In this document: positions 8,830 through 16,449 of the stretch, piece after piece
Numbering within the stretch: position 1 is the first letter of the stretch
Layout of the letters: each line of letters begins with the position of its first letter
Translations under genes and position numbers: made by a program
Origin: Paenibacillus senegalimassiliensis
GTDB taxonomy: Bacteria; Bacillota; Bacilli; Paenibacillales; Paenibacillaceae
Direction: 5' to 3'
DNA: 64,000 nt
Assembly (NCBI RefSeq): GCF_001486585.1
Contig: NZ_LN909044.1
Location: 563,488-627,487, forward strand
The notes under the pieces: model-generated
What the model saw: only the letters and a program-made list of their open reading frames with translations
Told to the model about the DNA's origin: nothing
The model's database searches: none

Positions 8830-9647
8830 GCATGCATCCGCCGCATCAGAATGGCGTTCAGGCCGGCAGCAGCCCGCAGCGCCCGGAAGCGCCCAGCAAG
8901 TTGAAGCACTATTTAACAGGGGCCATTATTCTGCTGCTGCTGTGGGGTAGCTCAATCAATACCGAAGCTACGCTGGGCACGCTGATTCAAGGCGCTCCTA
9001 ATATGCTTGACCTCTTGCGAGAAATGTTCCCGCCGAGATGGAGCTACTTCGACAACATCGTGCCAGCTATGCTGGAGACGATTCGCATGGCACTGGTCGG
9101 AACAACCTTCGGTGCCATCCTCGCCGTGCCGGTAGCCCTGCTCTGTGCCAGCAACCTTAGCCGTAGCGCCTGGATTTATCAGCCCATCCGCTTCGTGCTC
9201 AATCTGGTGCGGACAATTCCCGATCTGCTGCTTGCCGCTATCTTTGTGGCCATCTTTGGTCTGGGGACGCTGCCCGGCATGCTGGCGCTAACCGTATTCT
9301 CCTTTGGGCTGATTGCCAAGCTAACCTATGAGTCGCTGGAAGCAATTGACCGCGGCCCCTTGGAAGCTATGACCTCTGTTGGGGCATCTTCCATCCAGCG
9401 CATCTTCTTTGGTGTAGTGCCACAAATTCAGGCGCACTTCATGTCTTACGTGCTGTACGCCTTCGAAATTAATGTCCGTGCTGCCGCTGTCCTTGGACTC
9501 GTAGGTGCCGGAGGGATTGGCCACTATTATGAAGTCACACTTGGCTTCCTGGAGTACGACAAGACGTGCGTCATTATTTTGTTCACGCTCGCCGTTGTCC
9601 TGCTCATCGACTATGTAAGTACCAAATTGCGGGAGAAGTTGCTATGA
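8826..9647 (+). CDS. phnE: Phosphonate ABC transporter permease, first copy
   Basis: 273 residues with a hydrophilic N-terminus of about 30 residues and about six membrane helices. The binding-protein-dependent permease loop is present as [20 protein letters not shown] (about 180-199), the coupling helix that contacts the PhnC ATPase. The sequence [19 protein letters not shown] is characteristic of PhnE proteins. It overlaps phnC by ATGA at its start and the second permease by ATGA at its end. Together the two paralogous permeases form the channel as a heterodimer, as in other phnCDEE systems. Confidence 0.93.
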   Translation: MSMHPPHQNGVQAGSSPQRPEAPSKLKHYLTGAIILLLLWGSSINTEATLGTLIQGAPNMLDLLREMFPPRWSYFDNIVPAMLETIRMALVGTTFGAILAVPVALLCASNLSRSAWIYQPIRFVLNLVRTIPDLLLAAIFVAIFGLGTLPGMLALTVFSFGLIAKLTYESLEAIDRGPLEAMTSVGASSIQRIFFGVVPQIQAHFMSYVLYAFEINVRAAAVLGLVGAGGIGHYYEVTLGFLEYDKTCVIILFTLAVVLLIDYVSTKLREKLL

Positions 9648-10483
9648 CGACAAATACGACCCATACGCCAAATAACACCCCTTCCACGAACTGGCGCCAT
9701 AAAATAACCAAGCCGAAAAAGAATCGTTACCGCTGGTTAATCTACCTGCTGCTGGCCCTGGTCTATATTTGGGCCTTCGCAGGTATCCCTTTGAATGGCA
9801 TCAAGGAAACGGCAGGGCAAATTACCCGAGCAATCTTTACCGGGCTGTTCTCTCCGGATTGGAATTACGTTTATTTGCCAGAGGGGGAGGACCTGCTGCG
9901 GGGGTTGCTCGAAACGTTGAGCATCTCCATCCTGGGCACTTTTATTTCAACTGCGATCTGTGTTCCGTTTGCCTTCTGGGCCGCAACCAATATGAGCCGG
10001 ACCCGCTGGTTCTCCGGCTCAGGCAAGATGGTGCTGAGCTTCGTCCGCACCTTCCCGGAGATTGTCATGGCTTTGCTGTTCATCAAGGCCGTGGGACCGG
10101 GATCATTCGCCGGTGTACTTGCTCTTGGGCTACACTCCGTCGGCATGCTAGGCAAGCTGTTCGCGGATGAGATCGAGAATATGGATCAAGGACCTACAGA
10201 GGCGCTACTGGCCGCAGGCGCCAACCGCCTGCAAATCATGTGGTTCGCGGTGCTGCCACAGGTATTGCCTGGCTTCCTCTCCTACACCCTATACCGCTTC
10301 GAGATCAACCTCCGCTCCGCTACGATTCTTGGAATGATTGGAGCCGGCGGAATCGGCACCCCGTTGATCTTTGCCTTAAACTCCCGGGACTGGGACCGCG
10401 TTGGTATCATCTTACTGGGTATCATTGTCATGATTACAATCCTCGATCTCATCTCCGGAGCCTTTCGCAAGAAGCTGGTATAG
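9644..10483 (+). CDS. phnE: Phosphonate ABC transporter permease, second copy
   Basis: 279 residues from the ATG at 9644, which overlaps the previous stop and has GGGAG 9 nt upstream; a longer frame from 9566 lies inside the previous gene and is not used. It is a paralogue of the preceding permease with the same helix order, the loop EALLAAGANRLQIMWFAVLP, and the FVRTFPEIVMALLF segment. The N-terminal 35 residues are polar and Lys-rich, then membrane helices begin. It is the last gene of the importer operon; a strong stem-loop follows 18 bp after the stop. Confidence 0.93.
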   Translation: MTTNTTHTPNNTPSTNWRHKITKPKKNRYRWLIYLLLALVYIWAFAGIPLNGIKETAGQITRAIFTGLFSPDWNYVYLPEGEDLLRGLLETLSISILGTFISTAICVPFAFWAATNMSRTRWFSGSGKMVLSFVRTFPEIVMALLFIKAVGPGSFAGVLALGLHSVGMLGKLFADEIENMDQGPTEALLAAGANRLQIMWFAVLPQVLPGFLSYTLYRFEINLRSATILGMIGAGGIGTPLIFALNSRDWDRVGIILLGIIVMITILDLISGAFRKKLV

Positions 10484-10500
10484 CTCTGTGAAATATAACG

Positions 10501-10538
10501 GCCTCGCCTCCTGTACTACGATACAGAAGGGCGAGGCT
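10501..10538. terminator. Bidirectional terminator between phnE and peroxidase genes
   Basis: The inverted repeat GCCTCGCC...GGCGAGGC, extended inward by CTGTA/TACAG, is followed by TGTTTGTT. It sits between convergent genes and can serve phnE on the plus strand and the peroxidase gene on the minus strand. Confidence 0.75.
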
Positions 10539-10558
10539 GTTTGTTGGCTGCAGCTATC

Positions 10559-11053
10559 CTATACGTTCGCTCCGGCACCGAGCAATTCACGGATATGCGC
10601 TTCAATGCTGGCCGGTTCATCCGCTGGGGCGAACCGCTTGACAACCTGTCCTTGGCTATCGACCAGGAATTTGGTGAAATTCCATTTGATCGCCTTGGAC
10701 CCGAGCAAGCCAGGGGCTTCCTTGGTTAAATGTTGAAAGAGCGGATGTGCATTCTTGCCGTTCACATCAATCTTGGAGAACAGCGGGAACGACACGCCAA
10801 AGTTCAACTCGCAAGCTTGTGCAACCTCTTCGTCCGTTCCCAATTCCTGATTGGCAAACTGAGCCGAAGGAAAGCCCAGCACGGAGAAGCCTTGGTCCTT
10901 GTAAGTATCATGGAGCTTCTGCAAGCCCTTAAATTGAGGGGCAAAGCCACATTTGGTCGCCGTATTCACTATCAGCAACACCTGTCCACGGTAAGGCTCT
11001 AACGTTTGCGCTTGGCCTTGGATTGTTTTCACTTCGATATCATAGAGAGACAT
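10559..11053 (-). CDS. Glutathione peroxidase-family thiol peroxidase
   Basis: 164 residues from the ATG at 11053, chosen because GGAGG sits 8 nt upstream; the longer frame would begin at the GTG overlapping that site. The family is clear: the peroxidatic Cys35 in NTATKCGFAPQ, the GFPSAQFANQE block with the conserved Gln, and the WNFTKFLVD block with the conserved Trp-Asn. It is a Cys, not selenocysteine, enzyme, and bacterial members usually use thioredoxin to reduce organic hydroperoxides. The gene is divergent from an OhrR-type repressor with palindromes between them, which implies induction by organic peroxides. Confidence 0.92.
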   Translation of the reverse strand: MSLYDIEVKTIQGQAQTLEPYRGQVLLIVNTATKCGFAPQFKGLQKLHDTYKDQGFSVLGFPSAQFANQELGTDEEVAQACELNFGVSFPLFSKIDVNGKNAHPLFQHLTKEAPGLLGSKAIKWNFTKFLVDSQGQVVKRFAPADEPASIEAHIRELLGAGANV

Positions 11054-11083
11054 ATTCATTACCTCCACAAATTAATTTAGCGT

Positions 11084-11107
11084 AATTCAATTGTATACAA
11101 TTTAATT
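11084..11107. promoter_or_regulatory. OhrR-type operator upstream of the peroxidase gene
   Basis: A 24-bp inverted repeat centred between 11095 and 11096. The inner 14 bp, AATTGTATACAATT (11089-11102), is a perfect palindrome, and the outer AATT arms extend it with a single mismatch. The half-site TACAATT is the sequence recognised by Bacillus OhrR at ohrA. The site lies 31 bp upstream of the peroxidase start. Confidence 0.65.
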
Positions 11108-11148
11108 AGCGATGTCAAATCCCGTATCATCACCTACCGGGGACTCCT

Positions 11149-11212
11149 TTACTTGCTGTCTTTGGGGATGATATAATGACTGCACAACAAATAGATTGCA
11201 TACAATTAAATG
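11149..11212 (+). promoter_or_regulatory. ohrR promoter and second operator half
   Basis: TTTACT (11149-11154), 17 bp, then a perfect TATAAT (11172-11177) form a sigma-A-type promoter for ohrR. ATTGCATACAATTAAAT at 11195-11211 is a degenerate second copy of the operator, placed over the early transcribed region just before the ribosome binding site, consistent with autorepression. Confidence 0.55.
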
Positions 11213-11225
11213 GCAGGTGAGGAAA

Positions 11226-11720
11226 ATGCAACTGAATGAACTGACAAAGCATGAATTAACGACTCAAGAGTTGATAGATGGCGGAGTGATGAAACTGGAT
11301 AATCAGCTATGCTTTGCCTTCTATACCTGCTCCAAGGAAATTATGAAGCAGTACCGGCCGCTTCTTACGGAGCTAGGCTTGACATACACGCAATATATTA
11401 CGTTGCTATCCTTGTGGGAACAAGATGGTGTCACCGTCAAGGAACTCGGGGCCAAGTTAGCGCTGGACTCGGGAACGTTAACGCCCTTGCTCAAGAAGCT
11501 GGAGGGCATGGAACTGCTCACTCGTACCCGCGACAAATCCGATGAACGCAATGTGATCATCCGGTTAACCGACGCAGGAGCCAAGCTGCAAGAGAAGGCA
11601 TGTACGGTTCCTTTGCAATTGTTCGCCGATACTCAGGTCACCCTGGAAGACGTTACGGCCATGCAGCGGCAAATTCAAGATTTCTTGAGCAAGCTTGGAG
11701 ACAAACCTGCTCGCGAGTAG
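11226..11720 (+). CDS. ohrR: OhrR-type MarR-family organic peroxide repressor
   Basis: 164 residues from the ATG at 11226, with GGTGAGG just upstream; the longer frame would include the operator. The body matches OhrR closely: LDNQLCFAFY carries the reactive Cys29 expected near the start of helix 1, then LTYTQYITLLSLWE and the winged helix with LALDSGTLTPLLKKLE and DERNVIIRL in the wing. OhrR is a dimeric repressor that leaves DNA when this Cys is oxidised by organic hydroperoxides. The N-terminus is about 14 residues longer than in B. subtilis OhrR, and a second Cys (35) is nearby. A single partner peroxidase is divergent, in place of the usual OhrA. Confidence 0.88.
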   Translation: MQLNELTKHELTTQELIDGGVMKLDNQLCFAFYTCSKEIMKQYRPLLTELGLTYTQYITLLSLWEQDGVTVKELGAKLALDSGTLTPLLKKLEGMELLTRTRDKSDERNVIIRLTDAGAKLQEKACTVPLQLFADTQVTLEDVTAMQRQIQDFLSKLGDKPARE

Positions 11721-11737
11721 CCTTCACTTAAAGTTAT

Positions 11738-11790
11738 AAAAAAAGCAAGCCAGGAGGTAAAGTGAAATGTCCTCCTGGCTTGCTTTTTTT
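11738..11790. terminator. Strong bidirectional terminator
   Basis: A perfect 20-bp inverted repeat: seven A, GCAAGCCAGGAGG, a 13-nt loop, the exact complement, and seven T. It sits between convergent ohrR and the DUF350 operon and ends both transcripts. Confidence 0.92.
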
Positions 11791-11791
11791 G

Positions 11792-12181
11792 TTAGATAAT
11801 CAGACTGCTGACGGCAAACGCCATGCCAATAAACACCATACACAGCAGCGTGCCCACGGCTACGTTGCCCTTCTTCAATTGATCGGAGACGTTGAAGCCT
11901 GGAGTGACCAATTCGAATATCCAATAGGACGCAATCAGGCAGACATACCCCACGGCAAACCAGATCACCATATGCACAATCGAAGTATTCGTAAAGGCCG
12001 ACACGCCTAAAATAATCGCCGTACCGAGAAATTTCCCGCCCAGCGCCAGGGCGACAGCGACATTGCCCTTCTTCAACTCTTCCATATCACGATATGGCGT
12101 CATCCAATTAAATACGACCATTCCCAATAGCTGCAGCAAAATCATTGCGACTACACTGATCAAGATATTGATGGCTATCAT
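11792..12181 (-). CDS. DUF350-family membrane protein (YjfL-like)
   Basis: 129 residues, four predicted membrane helices arranged as two similar halves. Each half begins with the motif LKKGNVAVA (about residues 34 and 105), the internal duplication typical of DUF350/YjfL proteins. Function is unknown; the family often accompanies ATP-grasp or spermidine-related genes. The start at 12181 shares one base with the TAA stop of the lipoprotein gene (TAATG), with GGCGGAG as ribosome binding site inside that gene. It is the last gene of a four-gene leftward operon and is followed at once by a strong terminator. Confidence 0.82.
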   Translation of the reverse strand: MIAINILISVVAMILLQLLGMVVFNWMTPYRDMEELKKGNVAVALALGGKFLGTAIILGVSAFTNTSIVHMVIWFAVGYVCLIASYWIFELVTPGFNVSDQLKKGNVAVGTLLCMVFIGMAFAVSSLII

Positions 12182-12822
12182 TACTCCGCCCACCCCCGAA
12201 ATTTCGCAAATGCTAAATCATAATCGGCAAAATCATGCACTTCCTCCAGCACGACTGAAGCCTTCTGTTCTTTCTCCAATGCCGTATAACGCGCATCATC
12301 AATCGGTTGCTTAATCCGGTTGCCCGTTGGCAACTCCAGCACTGCGAATGCCCGGGTCTTACCTTCATACTCAGTCTTGTATACCCCTACCAAGTCAACC
12401 TCGGTCGTGATGGATACCTTTAATTCAGCCAAATCTTGTTCAGCCGTCGCTTGATCCGAATACGTCTTGAGCGTCGTCCAGGACGACAGGCGAACTTCAT
12501 TCTTCTGATTCTCATCCGTCGTGAGTTCGGCATCCATAAATTGAAGCACCCAAATCCGATCCCCGGTGGCATAGTTATTATCATTAGGCAACAAGTCATT
12601 GTCGGGAAGAATGGTCATGTCGCTTCCGACCAAATCACCCACGGTAGCTTCAACAATTTTATAGTCCCACGGCACACGCGAGGTTGTTAATGTTGCTTCA
12701 CTTCCCGTATCAAATGAGAACAGATTCGATTGCCCTCCGCAAGCGCTAAGCGCCAGCATGATCAGCAGAAGCAAGGCGGCAACCGCACTGCGCCGGATTT
12801 TGGTCTGTCTGTGCACGTACAT
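12181..12822 (-). CDS. Lipoprotein of unknown function in yjf-like operon
   Basis: 213 residues. The N-terminus has a basic region, a hydrophobic stretch and the lipobox LSAC, so Cys28 would be lipidated and the protein held on the outer face of the membrane. The mature part is acidic with mixed alpha/beta character and a helix-rich end; I do not recognise a named domain. The ATG immediately follows the TAA of the ATP-grasp gene upstream, with GGGAG as ribosome binding site, so translation is coupled on both sides. Co-occurrence with DUF350 and ATP-grasp proteins suggests a role in a cell-envelope modification unit. Confidence 0.72.
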   Translation of the reverse strand: MYVHRQTKIRRSAVAALLLLIMLALSACGGQSNLFSFDTGSEATLTTSRVPWDYKIVEATVGDLVGSDMTILPDNDLLPNDNNYATGDRIWVLQFMDAELTTDENQKNEVRLSSWTTLKTYSDQATAEQDLAELKVSITTEVDLVGVYKTEYEGKTRAFAVLELPTGNRIKQPIDDARYTALEKEQKASVVLEEVHDFADYDLAFAKFRGWAE

Positions 12823-14031
12823 TTATTTCACTCCCAACGGGATAAAATGACTCGCATTACCGGTAATGAGCCCACCGGCCCGGCCCAACATACCGCAGGG
12901 GGTTCCGTTTAGCATGAACAAGCCAGTTAATAGGTGGAACTCTCCCTCAGCCGTCTGAATGCGCGCCAACTCCGCTCTTTTTTGATAGACCGAAGGGAAC
13001 AGCACGCTGCTGTCGAAGCCCTCCTGATCCTCCAGCTCAAGCTGCCCATCCGCATCGAACATCCGTACCGAACCTCCTTCACGCCCAAACATCGATTTGG
13101 ACACGAAGCTGCCGGAGAAGACTGGCTTGTTGTAGGTAGGCAGTACGTATTTGGCAATGGTATCACGTTCTTCTTCATTAAATAGCAACCCTAATTCGTA
13201 AAGGCCCCAGGCCGCTGCCAGCAAACCTTTGGATTGCAGTAAAATACTATGAGGTCCGTTAAAAATCTTCAACCTTCCGGTCTCAATGGCATAGCTGAGT
13301 GCTTCCCCAGCATCGTCTACGGCCATCCATTCTTTCGGGTATAACGCGAACATTCGCTCAACGATACGATTGTCCTTGGTCTTCAGCGTACCTTCATCAA
13401 CCCATAACTCCAGGCAATCCTCATAATGAAGCGTGAGTCCGCTATGACGCCCCAAGGCTTCAATCGTCCCGGAATCCTCCAAGTGTCGCCCATATTCCAT
13501 GCAAGCCACCGTATCAGGCTGTTCCGTTGCCCAAGCCTCGGCTAGAAGCTCCTTCATGCGGGCATTGGGTGAAGGGTAGCCTGCTTGCTCCATCAGCCAA
13601 GGCGTCGCAATCGAGGACTCGACGTACCCGGTTGGCGTATCGGCGTTCAGCTCCAGCAGTTTGATGGCTCCTTCGCTTGAGATGGCAAAGTCAAACCGTG
13701 CATAGCGGCTAATGAGCCCCGGCTCTGGCATAGGCAATTCATCAAGCATCGTCCACAGAACGGGCGGAATGCCAATCAACTCGTACAAATCATGCCGCAA
13801 ATGGACATAACGTACCGTTTTATCAAGAATGGTCCATAGCCTTGCCGCGGCCTGCTCCAACTCTATGTAGAGCTCCTTCGGCATGAGCACCAACTGATCA
13901 ATCCAATACTGCTCTTCCTCAATATTAGCCCAGGTGAAGCCTAATTCCGCAAGCTGCCGCACCCGATCCTCCCGATTAGCATGGGGCTGGCCGACGACTT
14001 CAAATACAGAATGACCCTTGTCCTCGATCAT
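12823..14031 (-). CDS. ATP-grasp, glutathionylspermidine synthase-like (YjfC-type)
   Basis: 402 residues matching the C-terminal synthetase domain of glutathionylspermidine synthase and stand-alone YjfC/YgiC proteins. Landmarks include LELNADTPTGYVES, where the family has its acidic substrate/metal residues, PHSILLQSKGLLAAAW, and the ATP-grasp segment SKSMFGREGGSVRMFD. These enzymes form an amide bond between a carboxylate and an amine at the cost of ATP. The amidase half of bifunctional E. coli Gss is absent, so reversal would need another protein. The stop of the preceding gene overlaps this start as ATGA. The actual substrates of YjfC-type enzymes are not established. Confidence 0.85.
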   Translation of the reverse strand: MIEDKGHSVFEVVGQPHANREDRVRQLAELGFTWANIEEEQYWIDQLVLMPKELYIELEQAAARLWTILDKTVRYVHLRHDLYELIGIPPVLWTMLDELPMPEPGLISRYARFDFAISSEGAIKLLELNADTPTGYVESSIATPWLMEQAGYPSPNARMKELLAEAWATEQPDTVACMEYGRHLEDSGTIEALGRHSGLTLHYEDCLELWVDEGTLKTKDNRIVERMFALYPKEWMAVDDAGEALSYAIETGRLKIFNGPHSILLQSKGLLAAAWGLYELGLLFNEEERDTIAKYVLPTYNKPVFSGSFVSKSMFGREGGSVRMFDADGQLELEDQEGFDSSVLFPSVYQKRAELARIQTAEGEFHLLTGLFMLNGTPCGMLGRAGGLITGNASHFIPLGVK

Positions 14032-14783
14032 CCGCCAAAGAACCCCTTGCTTGAACGGCCTGAGGATGAGCCGGAAATAGAGCTTTTCGATGAACCCGAA
14101 GAGTCGGAAGACGAACCTAATCCGCTTGATTTACCGCCAATCCCTCCCGCTTGCGAAGAGGTCGAGCGCCGAACAATGGACCCGGTCGACGACGTGGATG
14201 TTTTCGGCCGAACGACGGAACCTGCGGTTTGTTTATTCTGGAACGTATCGCTAGAGTAGGACTTGGGCTTATACGGCGTTGAAGTACCTGCATAGTATCC
14301 GCGATTATTGTCATGCCAGCGGCTGGACGAATAGTTCGCTCCGCTGTTGAACAGCAAGTGATACAAGAGCATGTCGTCCCAGCCGAAACCGGAGTGGTAA
14401 ATGGCTCGATTGGCCGACGTATCGCTACCAGAGCCGGAAGTTCCTTCGGCGCTTCCCGATGCCCCTTCCTCCTCTTCCTCCAGTGGAAGCGGGAGGCTCC
14501 AGTCTACATTTTTATCAAAATACTGCTTCACTTCCTCCGTTGACCAAGCCACAAGCTGGGGCTCTTCGCCGCCAGCACTAGTGCTGGCAGCCGTAGCTCC
14601 CGAGCCGGGGATCAAGAAGGCATTCGCCAATAACGCAATGCCCAGCGAGGTGGACAATACACGCAGTGGCTTGCCCTCGGATGTCAAAAACTTCGAGCCT
14701 GCCGAATCCTGCGTAGTATGCTCCCGCTGTTGTTCTGTTGAACTCATTTCCTCTGGGGATGTTGCTCTGTCATCATTAGTCAA
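14028..14783 (-). CDS. Ser/Gly-rich single-pass membrane protein (YjfM-like)
   Basis: 251 residues starting at TTG with a perfect AAGGAGG about 10 nt upstream. The N-terminus is polar; one hydrophobic segment follows at about 38-58 (GIALLANAFLIPG). A middle acidic patch comes next, then a block rich in Trp/Tyr/Gly (GFGWDDMLLYHLLF), and finally a Ser/Gly/Lys low-complexity tail ending SSKGFFGG. Glycine-rich tails of this sort occur in E. coli YjfM (DUF1190), which is also encoded beside yjfL and yjfC, and I infer the same role. First gene of the operon, coupled by ATGA to the ATP-grasp gene. It could be the substrate of that enzyme. Confidence 0.72.
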   Translation of the reverse strand: MTNDDRATSPEEMSSTEQQREHTTQDSAGSKFLTSEGKPLRVLSTSLGIALLANAFLIPGSGATAASTSAGGEEPQLVAWSTEEVKQYFDKNVDWSLPLPLEEEEEGASGSAEGTSGSGSDTSANRAIYHSGFGWDDMLLYHLLFNSGANYSSSRWHDNNRGYYAGTSTPYKPKSYSSDTFQNKQTAGSVVRPKTSTSSTGSIVRRSTSSQAGGIGGKSSGLGSSSDSSGSSKSSISGSSSGRSSKGFFGG

Positions 14784-14979
14784 AACCGGTTCCCTCCTTA
14801 CGAACTTGCTAAGAACCTTGCTTTATTTGTGCTGCTTATCGCTGCTTATTTATGCCTACCGTGCTTATCATGTGTATTCTTACCTTGGCCTAACTCAAGA
14901 TCAATCTGACATAGTCAAAAACCTTATTAGTGCTAGTGGTACTTGCTCAGGCTTAGTTATACTTAGTCGTGTACTCCAC

Positions 14980-15183
14980 TCAGTCGTGTGCAATAGGTAC
15001 GAGCAGCAGTTCCAGCTTACCCTCATCCACGTTCAAACGACCTTCCACTGTCTCAAACTCGCGCTTGCCAACCACCAGATAATTGACATGCTCCAGCGCG
15101 GCAATCATATTTCCGCTCCATACTCGCTCTTCCAGCTCCTTCAGTTCCCCATCCGGCAGCTTCTCATACAATTTCACACTCAT
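14980..15183 (-). CDS. Small protein of unknown function
   Basis: 67 residues from the ATG at 15183 (Met-Ser-Val-Lys), preferred over the longer frame because TTGGAG precedes it at a usable distance. No membrane segment or recognised motif; predicted alpha/beta, moderately acidic. It lies about 200 bp upstream of the four-gene yjf-like operon in the same orientation, so it may be an extra first gene, but the gap holds its own possible promoter. I do not recognise the family. Confidence that it is expressed is moderate. Confidence 0.5.
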   Translation of the reverse strand: MSVKLYEKLPDGELKELEERVWSGNMIAALEHVNYLVVGKREFETVEGRLNVDEGKLELLLVPIAHD

Positions 15184-15470
15184 CTCCTGCGCCACTCCAA
15201 CCACCCTCTCTATTGATATTGTACAAATATACATGGAGATTCAACAATAGCTACTCTTCATTCAACGCCTGCATTTGGCGAAAAAAGCTCCGATTTCCGT
15301 ATACAAATCTGTGCCATTAGAACGAATTCTCCAAGCCACCCTCAGCCCTTGGGAGAACTATAAAAAAACACGCTAAGTAATGATACGCAATGAAGATCGC
15401 TTAGTTTCATCATAAAAGGATAGCACGAAGATGAATAGGAATGATGTCAGAAAGTTGAGTTGCAGATGTC

Positions 15471-15500
15471 TGGACGTGGTTTTCCCATCTGCTTTATACT
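15471..15500 (+). promoter_or_regulatory. Sigma-A-type promoter of putative small RNA
   Basis: TGGACG (15471-15476), 18 bp spacer, TATACT (15495-15500). A transcript would begin near 15507, exactly before the long hairpin described next. There is no reading frame of note between here and 15704. Confidence 0.5.
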
Positions 15501-15506
15501 AAGGAC

Positions 15507-15622
15507 AAGACGAAGCACGTCCCGCACAGCTCCTTCAAGGACTGGTATTCATGGGCAGCGCAGACCTCACGGTTGTAGCGCCCTGAATTACAGTTCCGGG
15601 GGAGGAGGCGGGGCGTTTTTTT
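15507..15622 (+). ncRNA. Putative structured small RNA of about 115 nt
   Basis: The segment folds as one long interrupted hairpin. ACGTCCCGC (15517-15525) pairs with GCGGGGCGT (15608-15616) with one G-U; CTCCTTC pairs with GGGGGAG; GGACTG pairs with CAGTTCC with one bulge; and TTCA/TGAA plus GGGC/GCCC close the apical part. The 3' arm runs straight into seven T, so the hairpin is also its own terminator. It lacks the conserved loop of SRP RNA and is shorter than 6S RNA. It could be an independent sRNA or a terminating leader of the gene at 15704. Identity unknown. Confidence 0.45.
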
Positions 15623-15703
15623 GTTGGCGGCGGTTCCTTGCGAGGGGACTAGCTAGTAATGAAATCGGCTTGCTGCCGAGATAGAGAGGTTAGGTGAATT
15701 GGA

Positions 15704-16375
15704 ATGAGTTATGAAGAAAGCTATGCAGTCTTTATGGAAAGACATCTCGCGGCAAGACATGGTGAACGCCGTGCGCGGCTGGGGCGGGGCCATGCCCATG
15801 CAGAGGCTATGTTTCTAAGGCAGGTATGGTGGCCACTTCGTGGTGATTTTGCAGATTTACACCCTGAGTATGAAGTGAGCGATTGGCGGGGAAGACCGTT
15901 TTTTGCCGACTTTGCCTGGCTACCGGGAGAAATAAAGCTGCTTCTGGAGATTAAAGGCTACTCGGTTCACGTGAGGGATATGGATCGGCAAAAATACTGC
16001 CGTGAGCTCAACCGGGAAACCTTCCTGCATGCGATGGGCTACCAGGTGATTTCCTTGGCTTATGATGATGTGGAGCAACGCCCGGACTTGTGCATAAATT
16101 TGCTGCGCATGGTGTTGAGCCGCTACCTTCCCGCCCAAGCTCCGATCTCCCGTGGCCTGATCGCAGAGAAAGAAATTATTCGACTAGCCGGGCGTCAAGC
16201 CAGTCCCATTCGTCCGATCGATGTGAAGCAGCACTTTGAGCTAGATCATAAAACAGCCGTACTCATGCTGCGTAAAGTACAGGCCAAAGGCTGGATCAAG
16301 CCCGTCTACCACGGCAACGGCCAGCGAATTGTCGGCTATGAGTTGGTGCGGGGAGCACTAAACTTTTTGGAGTAA
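15704..16375 (+). CDS. PD-(D/E)XK-like (DUF559/Vsr-type) nuclease-fold protein with C-terminal helix-turn-helix
   Basis: 223 residues, ATG with GAGG about 15 nt and GGTG 9 nt upstream. The middle carries a nuclease-like pattern: Asp69 in FFADFAW, then Glu82-Ile-Lys84 in LLLEIKGYSVHV, followed by a helix with MDRQKYCRELNRETFLHAMG. This is the order seen in DUF559/very-short-patch-repair endonuclease-like folds. The last 75 residues resemble a winged helix (VKQHFELDHKTAVLMLRKVQAKGWI). A DNA-acting enzyme is likely, but no partner (methylase, helicase) is adjacent, so a restriction or repair role is only a guess. Preceded by the putative structured RNA. Confidence 0.65.
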   Translation: MSYEESYAVFMERHLAARHGERRARLGRGHAHAEAMFLRQVWWPLRGDFADLHPEYEVSDWRGRPFFADFAWLPGEIKLLLEIKGYSVHVRDMDRQKYCRELNRETFLHAMGYQVISLAYDDVEQRPDLCINLLRMVLSRYLPAQAPISRGLIAEKEIIRLAGRQASPIRPIDVKQHFELDHKTAVLMLRKVQAKGWIKPVYHGNGQRIVGYELVRGALNFLE

Positions 16376-16449
16376 CATAGGTGCAAGGTGCAGTAGACAC
16401 TTAGTACACTTAACAAGCTTAGCGCACTTGCCGAACTTAGCAGGAAAAA

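Noticed and set aside
14401-15216. 271-codon plus-strand frame opposite the YjfM-like and small genes
   Set aside because: Its first part mirrors the Ser/Gly-rich gene; the end is a Cys/Leu-rich translation of AT-rich leader DNA. No ribosome binding site.
15507-15622. SRP RNA or 6S RNA identity for the hairpin transcript
   Set aside because: The conserved GGAAG/GCAGC apical loop of SRP RNA is absent, and the length is too short for 6S RNA with its central bubble.
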